A stretch of DNA of 64,000 bases from Hsuehochloa calcarea (lineage: Eukaryota > Streptophyta > Magnoliopsida > Poales > Poaceae): contig CM070606.1 in the NCBI GenBank assembly GCA_036346395.1, positions 14,618,915 through 14,682,914 on the forward strand, given 5' to 3'. Numbering within the stretch: position 1 is the first letter of the stretch; every line of letters begins with the position of its first letter. Under the pieces are notes generated by a model that saw nothing but the letters and a program-made list of their open reading frames with translations, searched no databases and had not been told where the DNA came from. Both the position numbers and the translations under genes were made by a program. Of this stretch, positions 35,349 through 46,649 are shown one piece after another.

Positions 35349-36660
35349 ATGGCGACTCCGGGAACGGGAAGTAGTAGCCAACATGGGCAATCTTCTCAAG
35401 GATCAATACTCAGTGATCAGCAAGTAGGATCTGAAGCTGAACCTCAAATTGAAGAACAACATGCCGAAGATGCAGATGCACAAGAGGAAGACTCTCGTGG
35501 CACAAAGAGGAAACTCACTTCACCTATTTGGAACGAATTTACGAGACTAAAAGTGATGGGTGCTTGGAAGGCAAAGTGCATTTGGTGCAGCAAGTACCTT
35601 TCGGTAGAAACGAAGAATGGTACTAAACATCTACATGAGCATCTGAAGGTTTGCATCTATCGGAAGAGGCAAGGGAAAGTACAAACCAGTTTGAGGTATG
35701 GATCTTCTAAACATGGGCAAGTAACTGTAGAGAACTATATCTTTGATCAAGAAGTTGCTAGGAAAGCTCTCTATTCCATGATTATTCTGCATGAGTACCC
35801 ACTGTCCATCGTTGATCATCACGGCCTTCGTAAATTTGTTAGTGCACTGCAACCTTTATTTAAAATGGTCACTCGAAATACTATTAGAAAGGATATCTTG
35901 GATCATTATGATTTAGAGAGGAAGAGAGCTCTCAGTTACTTGGATAAAAGCAGTTATCGTGTTGCTGTTACAACTGACCTTTGGACAGCTGATAATCAAA
36001 AGAGAGGCTACATGGCAGTAACAGGATATTTTGTTAATGACTCTTGGAAGCTTAGAAGCTGCATTTTGAGGTGATTGCTATATTGAAATACTAATCTTCT
36101 TGCTATGCTGAACCATGCAGGTTTATATATGTGCCATGCCCACATACAGCAGAGGTTATTTGTGAAGCGCTATATAAAAGTCTGCAGAATTGGAATCTTG
36201 ATTGTAAACTATCTACTTTGACCTTGGACAATTGCTCAACAAATGATAAATTAGTTGAAGCAATAGAGACAAAGGTTGGTCCATCTAATCTTTTATTGGG
36301 TAGAAAGATGCTACATATGTGTTGTTGTGCACATATTCTTAACTTAATTGTGAAAGATGGATTGAGTGTCATGGAGTATAGCATTAAGAGAGTACGTGAT
36401 AGTGTTTCCTATTGGATAGCTACACCAAAGAGGTACGAAAAATTTGTGTAAGCGGCTCGGTTTGTTAAGGTTGAAATAACTAAAAAGATTGGTCTTGATT
36501 GTAAAATTATATGGAATTCAACCTATGTTATACTTAGTACTGCTATTCCATATAAGAAAGTATTTGAGAGGTTGAAGCAAGTTGATATGCAGTTTATTTG
36601 TGCACCAACAATTGCTGAAAGAATTTTACCTGAACTGTTTGTGACAAATTAATCCTCTTC
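35349..36660 (+). pseudogene. hAT transposase, N-terminal half (BED finger), broken
   Basis: ATG 35349 starts an acidic, low-complexity N-terminus, then a BED zinc finger (about residues 58-100: SPIWNEFTRL, CIWCSKYLSV, HLHEHLKVC). The RNase H-like transposase core follows: YRVAVTTDLWTADNQKRGY carries the first catalytic Asp. A possible 50-bp intron (36071-36120, GT...GCAG) links to 36121, where PCPHTAEVI, LTLDNCSTND (second Asp) and CCCAHILNLIV follow. Stops at 36449 and 36649 interrupt it, and element B follows TCTTC at 36660. RICESLEEPER/Daysleeper-type proteins have this layout; the stops argue against a domesticated gene. Confidence 0.8.
36656..36660 (+). repeat. Target site duplication of element B, left copy
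   Basis: TCTTC here and at 48761-48765 directly flank the two LTRs. Confidence 0.85.
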
Positions 36661-37555
36661 TGATGAGGACATCCCTATTACACATTCATCGTCCACTCCA
36701 AGTGATGAGGACATCCCTGCCATTTCAACTCCTAACCCTCCTAGCACCATTGCACCAACTGACCCTATTACTCGGCCAAGAGCTAAACTTCTTAACAAAC
36801 AGGTGACTCTTCTCCTAACTGAGTTTCCATTTGATTCTCATGAGAATTGGCTACTACCTAAATCATTTCATCTATGTGTAGTTTTATTTGACAAAGAGGA
36901 GGCATGGTAGGCCGAAATGGATGGAGAAGAAGGTGAAAAGCATCAAATTCAGATTCGGAATAAGCATCAAATTCGGATTCGGAATCAGCAGGATAGTCCG
37001 GATTAAAACGGTCATAACTTTCACAAACGGAGTCCAATTTGGGTGTTCTTGTGCTTTTTGGAAAGATAACTTCAAGGCCAATCCAACGGATCCTCCCTCA
37101 CTCCGAAATTCATCTTGTATCAAAAGATATGATCGAAACAATGTGACAGTTGTAAAATCAGGGTTTCTTTTTTGTTTTGGAATATGTCAGAATTGGAGTA
37201 GGACTTCTAATCCGAATTAGAGTAGGTGTAGGGCCTCTTGGCCAGCCATGAGGTGGAGAAGGGGCACTATATATTGAGGGGTAGACCCCCATTGTAATCT
37301 CATACCATGTTTGAGAAAAATCAATCTACTAAAGTTTTCGAGTTTAGCTTTGCTACTGAAATTACAAAGGGAATTTGGAGTGTCTTCTTCAATCAAGATC
37401 GTTCAGCCTTTCCGCTGGGAATTGGGTGCACGATAGATCTTCACTTGGTGGTCGGCGAAATCAACACGAGTGTGTTTTGCGGATTAAAGAGTGTTCGTCC
37501 CTTGCACTGGCATTGGTGGATCATTACAATTCATCAAGACTCCCGTGAGTATCCA
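36661..37555 (+). repeat. 5' LTR of element B (895 bp)
   Basis: It runs TGATGAGGACAT...GTATCCA. The start motif TGATGAGGACATCCCT occurs again 46 bp inside. A short tandem repeat with CATCAAATTC(A/G)GATTCGGAA lies at about 36941-36990. The TATA box CACTATATATTG lies at 37265-37276. It differs from the 3' LTR at scattered sites, a few per hundred bases by eye. Confidence 0.9.
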
Positions 37556-37592
37556 TCCTTCGTCGAGAAGATCGGGCGACCCCGTATCATCT

Positions 37593-37604
37593 TGGTATCA
37601 GAGC
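37593..37604 (+). other. Primer-binding site of element B
   Basis: TGGTATCAGAGC, a perfect initiator-Met tRNA match, 37 bases inside the LTR end. This spacing is longer than the 2-6 bases seen in the Tekay and gag-only elements here. Confidence 0.85.
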
Positions 37605-38841
37605 GCGGTTTACTCGGTAGGATCTTATCCCTTTAAATTTTAGTTTATTACTTACTGTCCTATAGTCCATAAACCGAAAACAAAAAAATCCAAACCCTAG
37701 TTTCGCATCTGTTATTTTCGTGAGTTTTATTAAGTCTTGATCCATTAGAAAATTTGTTTACGTGCTGATCTTAGTGTCCTTTGCGTAGCTCAATCTTTGC
37801 ATATTATATTGTTGAAAATCCGCTAGTTGATCCTTCAATTAGCATAAAAAAAGTAGATTCAATTTACTTCTCGGAATTCGTGTTCTTGCTCCAATATTGG
37901 GGATTCTTCTTCGTGTTTGATTCGGCCGGCTACAAGGAGTCCTAATCGCCCCGAAGAATCCTAGTCGGACACATTCGGACCATTCAAACGTTTGCGCATC
38001 TGTTGAGGGCTTCACTTAAATCCTTTGATACTTGAGACTAGTCTTTGATAATTGCATTGTGGGCTACTCTTAAATTATATATCTTGACTGAATATCATCA
38101 TTTGATAGTGCATCACCCTCGGCTGAAAAAAAAAATCAAAGTTTAGAGAGAGAGAGAGAATTTTACCCCTGTGTTTTTCCACAAAAAAAATGTGACTCAT
38201 ATACCTAATTAGATTCGGAATAAGATTTTGAATCTTTCGGAGTCACTTACGGGGTAAAAAAAGGAGGCCAAAAAAAGAGGTAAAAAAAGGGGGGCGAACT
38301 CGGGTGAGTACTCTACACCAGATATTCAGTTAGAGTATTTAATTTTTTGAGTAATTCCGTGCCCTTATTTTCATTGCAATTGGCTAGCGTCTCTCCTAGT
38401 ACTTGATGCAAACGAGTTATTGTTCCTGATTGTTTCTATTTAGCTCATTCCTTTGTTGCATTGAGTCACATTGATCATTGCGTGTGCGTTCAAATACTTC
38501 ACTTACATCTATTGGATCAGCACATAGGCAATATTTTTCTAGCTTGGATTATTACTTAATTTTACAACATCGTGAAATTCAGATTGTGTAGGATAAATAC
38601 CTCCTAACCAAGCTCCACCAAATATCCTTTGCCGTACAATGGTGAGTCACTTTTAAATCCGCTTGATCATCACTCGTTATTGTAGCCACCACCAAGTGTA
38701 AGTTTCTTTTGGCCTCAATTCACTTCAGAAAGGTAAGAACTTTACTTGGGAGAGGAAAAGTGAGATTGAGTGAACTCCACATATCACCCATATATTTGTG
38801 GTCTTTGGTGTTTTTCTTTTCTTTTCTTTGTGCTACTAACC
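37605..38841 (+). other. Leader of element B with GA repeat and purine tract
   Basis: No gene seen. GA repeat at 38144-38159, then an A/G-rich tract at 38255-38292 (variants of GGTAAAAAAAGG). The same arrangement is found in element A at 17113-17340. Confidence 0.6.
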
Positions 38842-40490
38842 ATGTCAGGAGGAGACGACAATATCGGAGAGGAGCATGATCTGAATTCCCCGGTGACTCT
38901 GTTCAATTCCAAGCGTTGAGGGGAACTTTGTGCAATGAGTTCATCGCTACTACTTCTGCCTTGGAGGAGCAACTCAAGGCGGAAATCAACAACTCCACAC
39001 AAGACATGCGCATTGAGATGAACCAACAAATGAGTGTGCTACGTACCAACATTGTGAACGATGTGGCGCGTGCACTTCGACCACAACAAGAGGAAGGCAG
39101 TGTTCATCGTGGAGGTGGGATCCCTCCACAAGATGAGGGAGCAGGCGTTGCTCGAGGTGACCAAGAAGCGCTACACAGGCGAGACCGCGTGGTGGCCAAT
39201 GCCATTCGTCCACCCCTGCCAGGGAGAGGTGAAGGGGGCGAATTCCATGGTCCGGAGAGGGGCCAAGGACATGGAGGCCGTGGTGGAAGAGCACCTCGTT
39301 TTGACGACGATGACTTTCTTCACTACGATGACGGCTACCACTGCCATAACCGTCGCGGCGACGAACGCCCCAATGAAGACAAGTTTGGTAACCTTAAATT
39401 TACCATGCCAACATTTTCAGGTACACATGACCCGGAGGCATACCTTACTTGGGAGCTTAAGGTGGACAAGGTGTTCCGCTTGCACAATTATTCAGAGGAG
39501 AAGAAAATTCACATGGCATGACTTGAATTCAATGATTATGCACTCATATGGTGGGAACAAGTTCAAAATCAAAGGAGAGAGCACGACGAGCCTCCCATCA
39601 CTACATGGGAAGAGATGAAGTACCACATGAGAGCAAGGTTTGTTCCCAAATATTACAAGCGTGATTTATTTGACAAATTACAGCAAATGAAGCAAGAAAT
39701 GCTCACGGTGGAGGAGTACTATAAAGAGATGGAGATGGCGATGATTAGAGCTAATGTATATGAGCAAGAAGAGCAAACAATGGCGCGATTCCTTGCTGGT
39801 TTACACCCTTCCATCAAGCGCATCACCGAATTTCAGCCTTACAACAACATGGTAGAGTTGGTGCATCAAGCAACCAAGGCTGAAAGGCAAGTGCAACAAG
39901 ATATAAGAGTAACAAAAACATCATCATACACACCTCGCTCAAGACTCTGGAGGTAAACCCACATCTCGCTTCAATTCTTTTAAAACTAATCCCTCTAGTA
40001 GAAGTTTTGCTCCTAGTACCAATGCTACACCAAAGTGAAACATACAAGTACACCCATTGCCAATAAGAGTCCAGCACCTTATACCTCGTCTTCAGTGGGT
40101 TCCACAGCAAGAAGTAGTGCCATACAATGCTTCAAATGTCTTGGACGAGATCATATGCAAAAGGATTGTCCAAATAACAAGGTTATGTTACTTTTGGAGA
40201 ATGAAGAGTATGACTCCACTAGCGAGGAGGAGGGTGAGGCTCTTGCTGATTTGGACAGATTGGGAGATGTACATGAGCAAGGACAAGGGGAGGAGGTGCT
40301 TGAAGATGGTTTTTGTGACCCCGAGGCTGGCCCTATCCTTGTATGTACACCGACGGTGTTGAGTGTGCAAGCAAAACCCACTCATGAGCAGCGTTGCAAT
40401 CTTTTCCAAACAAGAGCTCAGGTGAGTAAAGATGGTAAGTGTTGCAAAGTTATTATCGATGGTGGAAGTTGCCACAATTTAGCTAGTCTT
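38842..40490 (+). pseudogene. Gag and protease start of element B
   Basis: ATG 38842 starts MSGGDDNIGEEHDLNSP; a frame change near 38900 leads into the main frame. Features in order: helical N-terminus (about 38940-39080), Gly/Arg-rich linker, gag domain (FGNLKFTMPTFSGTHDPEAY at about 39390-39450, WEEMKYHMRARFVPKYYKRD at 39605-39665), a second frame change near 39950, CCHC knuckle CFKCLGRDHMQKDC (about 40128-40169), acidic spacer, protease site KVIIDGGSCHNLAS (40446-40487). In-frame stops are TGA 39519 and TAG 40491. Only about four lesions, so this gag is recent. Confidence 0.8.
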
Positions 40491-41358
40491 TAGCTTTGTT
40501 CTAAACTTGATTTGAAATATAAGAAACACCCACATCCCTATCAAATTCAATGGTTAAACAATGATGGGTCGATGAATGTTGGATATACTGTTGATATTAG
40601 CTTTCAAATTAGTTCTTATCGTGATACCATTGAATGTGATGTTGTGTCCATAGATGTATGTCACTTCTTATTAGGTAGACCATGGCAATACGATCATTCT
40701 GTGATTCATGATGGAAGAACTAATCAATACAAATTCATGTGGGATAATAAAAAAATAGTGCTACGACCATTAACTCCTTCTCAAATTGTGAGTGATAACA
40801 TGCAAAAGATTGCGGTGAAACTAGAGACTGAGAGAGGGAAGGAGCCAAAGAGTGGGATTCCACAAAGGAAGCGTGAAAACCAAAAGCTAAAAATGAATGG
40901 AAAAGGTGAGAATGAGGGAGAGAAAAGGTTAGTTATGGTAGCCACTAAATCTGATTTAAGAGAGATGAGAGCTGATCCTACTTTGATGCACTTTGTTTTG
41001 CTGTACAAAGATGTTCTACTTTCTACTAATGACTTAACATCTCTTCCTAGTATGGTTTCTCAAGTTTTGCAGGCTTATGAGGATATCTTTCTGGAGGAGT
41101 TACCCGCTGGTCTACCGCCTATTCGAGGCATTGAACATCAAATTGACTTGGTACCGGGAGCTCCACTTCCCAACCGGCCGCCGTACCGCACAAACCCGGA
41201 AGAGACGAAAGAAATTCAACGGCAAGTGCAAGCACTCATAGAAAAAGGGTACGTACGCGAAAGTCTTAGTCCTTGTGCCGTTCCTGTCATTCTTGTTCCT
41301 AAGAAAGATGGTACATGGAGAATGTGCGTAGACTGTAGAGCTATCAACAATATTACCT
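40491..41358 (+). pseudogene. Protease C-terminus and RT start of element B
   Basis: Open for 283 residues after the TAG at 40491. The first part is the protease C-terminal half (DVCHFLLGRPWQYDH at about 40653-40697). A lysine-rich spacer follows, then the RT N-terminus (GLPPIRGIEHQIDLVPG, RPPYRTNPEE, VPVILVPKKDGTWRMCVDCR). It is cut at AINNIT by the solo LTR and continues at 45527. Confidence 0.85.
41353..41357 (+). repeat. Target site duplication of the Tekay solo LTR, left copy
   Basis: TTACC here and at 45522-45526; the coding sequence joins across them in frame. One extra T (41358) lies between the duplication and TGTGAG, so the left LTR edge is uncertain by one base. Confidence 0.8.
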
Positions 41359-44300
41359 TGTGAGACCCCGGTTTATCATACTTGTAATGCTTAACCATCC
41401 ACTCGGTCCTAGCATCACAAATCAAATAAACCGAGACTCGAGATATGTATACTTCCCAAGAATGCAGCATACACACCCCTTTACAACAGTATGTATCAAT
41501 TCCATTCAAACACATAGAACCAGCAAAAGCAACAAACCAGAAGTTAATATAAATAAAGGATAGCTATTACAAAAGAGAGGCCGACCGGCCAAATAACATC
41601 CAAATACTAATTAAACAGCGGAAGCGAAATGCCATAAGATGGCGATAAACAAAAGAGCCAATCAGTGTGCCTTTACCCACAAGGCAACCAACCAGACCGC
41701 CAAGCTAGTCGTCAAACCCGCAGCACATATCACGAAAGTGAGGCCCTTGGGGCTCACCTTCTTACGCTGCAACAAATAGTTAAGCAAAACAAATGAGTAC
41801 AAAAATTGTACTCCGCAAGACTTACGTGTAGAATAACAGACCTATACATATGCTACATGCAAGCTTATTTAAGTGGAGGCTGCATGTTTCATTTTCGGCA
41901 TAAAGCAATCTTTATTTGCAATAAGATAGTACATTTGAAAGCAAGTTGGTAAATCTGTTTTTATTGTTCAAATAACAATAAAAGACAACAATAATAACAA
42001 TAGATAGATGACAACAACAACCTGGAAGTGACTAACCACTAGTCACCACAACAATAGCATGAATTACCCATTCATGCCACCCATGTCAATTTCTAATTAA
42101 AAAATTGTAGTCTAACTCTTGCAAAACCTAACCAAGCATGTCCATAACCTGGGACGAGGCTATTCGAATAGTTTTATCCCTACAGGGGTGTACCAATGTA
42201 CCCACATGCCAAACCGCCTTTTTGCCAAGCTATTAAGCACACTTCTTTAGGTATGCCAGCACGGCTAAGTCCTACGAGACATTTCCAATATTATGCATTA
42301 ACTGCGAGTCGCCCGTATGGATAGAAACCCATACGTTGTGTCGGAGTCATCGTAAAGCCTCGGTCAACTACCCATCGCGGGTAAAGCCTTGGACAACTAC
42401 GATGCCCCTCGAGGTGGAGAACCTACCCGGAATCTCCACCACCGCACACCCAACACAATAACACAATTTCTTTTTCACACAACCCACCTCCTACGACTCG
42501 GAGTCAACACAAGCCAAAGTACTCAGTCAAGAGAGGTCCCATATCCCTCTCGCATGGTTAGCACGCAAAGTTGCTTGGAGAGTGTGACACAAGATGTTCG
42601 GTCCTTGATGACCTGGGTAAGACATCCACAAACCCAATAACCCACCATCCAACCACTTGCCCAAGTCTAAATCAATTTTTCATTTTCAGATTTTGACTTT
42701 ACAAAATAACAAAGCACAAGTGCTGGACATAAAGGAGTAATAATTAGATGTGTGATCAAGATCATCGACTAAATCGATGATCGCCCATTACTACAGAAAC
42801 TAAGCATTTCTAAGCAATTTCAATTCGCAATCTACTAAGTGACAAGAGCTCATCCATCGAACTCAAATCATAGCAAATAACCTAGGCTCAGGTAGTAGAG
42901 GATAATCAATTCCTACAGATTATGCAACTATAGGATCCACTAATCATAATTTAACACAACATAGCAATGCATACATACAAGTTGAAATCAATATATTAGT
43001 CTTGAAAAATACTGAGATTAACATGATCAAACTGCTTGCCTAGTTGCTGCTGCTCAATATGTTGCTAAGGATCACCCCCGTGGTTAACACAATCGTTGGA
43101 ACCTAACGAAAGAGCGAAAAAGAATCGATAAAAACAAAGGAAACACAAAGACTCAACAGCAAACTTTCTCCGAATGCTTTGAAAATTTTACAGCAGCAAG
43201 AGCATGATTTATAAAGAATTTAGCAACAAGAACCAATTGATTTGGATTCTTAATTCAAAAGATATGAGCGAAACAATTCTGCTCAGTCTTATAAATCACA
43301 AATGCTACTATTTATTGCAATTAAATTGGGAAAAGTAACATGTTCAAAACTAATTTTCACATTAAGCTCATTAATAGAGGAATCCTATAAAATTGGATTC
43401 ACTTAAAAATAGTTTACAGAGAAATAGTTATGCATTTTACAAGTTAATGGCATTTTTCAGCTAACAAATAATCCTTTCGGGAAAATCCGAAATTAAAACG
43501 ACGTGGACGAACATGGATCGTTGATCTTGGATCCAACGGTCCAAGTCCACGGGACAAGGCGCGCGCACACGTGGCTCACAAACCCCACCGTTGGATTTAG
43601 ATCCAACGGTCCACGTGGATGGAGACGTTCGGATGGTCCGAACGTTCACACGCACATGAGCCGTTGATCTTGGATCCAACGATCCACGTTGATCGAAACG
43701 TTCGGCCGGTCCGAACGTTCACTCGAATCTGAGCCCTTGATCTAAAGATCGACGGCTCACAACGAAGGAGCTTTCGACCGGTCCGAACATTCACGCGAGC
43801 CTAGGCCGTTGATCTAGAGATCGACGGTCCACAGAGAACTACGTTCTAAACGCTCGCTTACAGTTCGTCCGACAAACTCGACGGCGAAGGGAGGCTCACC
43901 GCCGGTGACTCTGGTCACGGCGGTGCGAGCTAAGGCCCAAAATGGGTCCGCAATAACCTTGCACACACAATGGGATCATTCACCGCGGCTGCGGCGGTCT
44001 AGAACGCCGGCAAGCCGGAGTTGACAGTGTTGACCAAAAACGGTCGAAAACGAAAAATGCAAAGAAGCTCCGCTGCGGTCCAACAAAGCGAGTGCCCAGC
44101 ATCTAAGGACTAAAGTGGAGCAACCTGAGCACAGAAGAGACACAGAGGAGGTTGGAGCTGCTCCGGTGACGAATATGGTGCTTTCGGCCGAAAATGGTGA
44201 ATCTTCGATTCAGCCAAGCCCTGGGGAAGATAAGTGAAATTGAGCGAGGGTTAAGCTCAAGTGATTAAAGTGGGAGAAGAGGGAACAAGAAATGGAAAGG

Positions 44301-45521
44301 GAGAGCCACTGTGGTATCGCCTTCACCGTGAACTTGAAGCTCGGCAATGGCGGCCGAAATGATTTCGGGTGAATGCAGCTCAAAACAAACACTGGGGTGC
44401 TAGCTAGAGTTGTGGAAATGCTAAAGGAAGCTAAGAGAGGAAAAAAGGGAGCTTAAATAGCCGAGATGGCAGAGAGCAACGGCAAGATTTCTCCTCGGGT
44501 CAGCCCTGCGATGGGAGCTCTAAGAGTGATGGGAGCAGTTGAGCTATGGACGTTTGAGGGCGGTGCACGACGGGCATTTAATGCTAGCAGAAGGAGCCGT
44601 TTAAAGGTGGTCACCGAGGTGACCCAACGCTGCACCCCTCTCCTCTGCTTACGCCATGGCTTGACTCAGCTACAACGTGCGCTCAGACGCGAGGAAGGAG
44701 ACGACGCGTCCACCGTTAGATCTAAATCGAACGGTTCAAATGAAAGGGACGATCGGCCGGTCCGAACGTTCACTCGATCCAGGCGGTTATCTCCAAATCG
44801 GACGGTTCAAATGAATTGGGCGACTGGCCGGTCCGAACGTTCAGTCAAATCCAGGTCGTGCTTTTCCAATCGAACGACTCTCCTGTGATCGCATCGGTAA
44901 CGATTCGATGACGATCCGACGACTGACAGCGCTCGCGCTCGATCGACCGCGACGGTGCAGTTAGTTGATTGAACCAAGTCACTTGTCTCGAGCCCGAGTC
45001 TGACTCGCGCCCAAGGAACAGTGAAAACCAGCTAGGGTTTGAATTAAACAGCTGATTTTTTGGAGGATTTGCTTAAGGTAGCAAACCAGCTCCAAAAATT
45101 ATGAAATTTGAACTGGAGGTGGCTGACTTAAGGATTAACCTTACATAGAATTTCCAGAGATTTTCATGCACTGCATTCTTCTCCAGAAATTCCAGAAGGT
45201 TGGAGTTAGGGTTTGACCAAGCTTTGACTAGGTTTGACTTGCCTCCCAAAATTATCAAATAATTTCTAAAAATCATGAAATAATTCAGAGGTGTCACACA
45301 CCAGTCCTAGAACCAGGGAAAATTATTTCCAGGGGGGTTGGACACAAGATTTTGCCAACGAGGTTTAGGACCTAAGGGAATTTGGGATTTTGAGTTTGAT
45401 TTTTCCACAATCCCTGTACAAGAATTATGGAACTGATCAAAAACATCCAGATGTGAGAAAAGTTTTCATTTATCCTTATTTTTATACATTTGAAACACAA
45501 ATCCACATTTGGGATGTTACA
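41359..45521 (-). repeat. Solo LTR of a Tekay element (4163 bp) inside element B
   Basis: Plus strand TGTGAGACCCCGG...GATGTTACA, similar over its length to 12080-16135. It has a 5-bp target duplication TTACC and no internal region, which is the product of LTR-LTR recombination after insertion. It carries the repeated CCGTTGG/CCAACGG palindromes (43510-43840, 44700-44880) and a TATA-like CTATTTAAGC on the minus strand (44451-44460). The small frames inside are not genes. Confidence 0.9.
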
Positions 45522-45526
45522 TTACC

Positions 45527-46020
45527 ATTCGCTATCGTCATCCTATTCCTAGGTTAGATGATATGTTGGATGAATTGAGTGATTCTACTATCTTTTCTAA
45601 GATTGATTTACGTGGTAGATATCATCAAATATGAATGAAACATGGCGATGAATGGAAAACTACTTTTAAAACAAAATTTGGCTTGTATGAATGGTTAGTG
45701 ATGCCTTTTGGTTTATCTAATGCTCCTAGTACATTCATGCGCTTAATGAACCATGTTTTGAGACACTTCATTGGAAAATTTGTAGTAGTCTATTTTGATG
45801 ACATTTTGATATATAGCCGCTCGTTGGAAGCACATGTTGAACACATTAGGCAAGTGCTAGAAGTGCTTAGAACTGGACAATTATACGCTAATCTTGAGAA
45901 GTGTACTTTTTGCACAAACAAAGTGGTGTTCTTAGGCTATATTGTTTCAGCTCATGGAATTGAAGTAGATGAATCTAAAATTGAAGTTATTCGAAATTTG
46001 GCCTACTCCTGTCAATGTTA
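45527..46020 (+). pseudogene. Reverse transcriptase core of element B
   Basis: It continues the RT cut at 41352: RYRHPIPRLDDMLDEL, one TGA at 45633, KTKFGLYEWLVMPFGLSNAP, and the active site FVVVYFDDILIYS (about 45780-45818) with both aspartates intact. The frame stops at 46019 through a shift near 45990, after which the next frame (from 45969) takes over. Confidence 0.85.
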
Positions 46021-46649
46021 GTCAAATTCGTAGCTTTCATGGACTTGCTAGTTTTTATCGCCGATTTGTGAAAGATTTTAGTACCATTGCTGCTCCATTA
46101 AATGAATTAACTAAAAAAGAAGTCACTTTCGAGTGGGGAGAAAAACAAGACAAAGCTTTTGCTGAATTGAAGAAATATTTGACTGAAGCACCACTTCTTG
46201 TTTTGCCTGATTTCACTAAAACTTTTGAGATTGAATGTGATACTGGTGGAATAGGTATTGGTGGTGTTTTGATGCAAGAAAGAAAACATGTTGCCTATTT
46301 CAGTGAGAAACTTCATGATGCAGAATTGAACTACCCTGTTTATGATAAGGAATTGTATGCTCTTGTGCGTGCGTTAGAAATATGGCAACATTATCTTTGG
46401 CCTAAGGAGTTTATCATACATTCTGATCATGAAGCTTTGAAATATTTAAAAGGCCAGGCGAAATTGAATCGTAGACATGCTAAATGGGTAGAATTCATTG
46501 AAACTTTTCCTTACATTATCAAATACAAGAAAGGCAAGGAAAATATGGTAGCTGATGCATTGTCTAGAAAACATGTGCTTTTCACTCAATTGGAAGTAAA
46601 AGTTCCAGGTCTAGAAAGTTTGAAAGATTTATATGCTTCTGATCATTAG
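45969..46649 (+). pseudogene. RNase H of element B
   Basis: 226 residues: connection (IRSFHGLASFYRRFVKDFST), RNase H (FEIECDTGGIGIGGVL, where A has DASG, IIHSDHEALKYL, NMVADALSRK). It ends at TAG 46647 before the integrase. The stated ATG is internal to the polyprotein. Confidence 0.85.
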
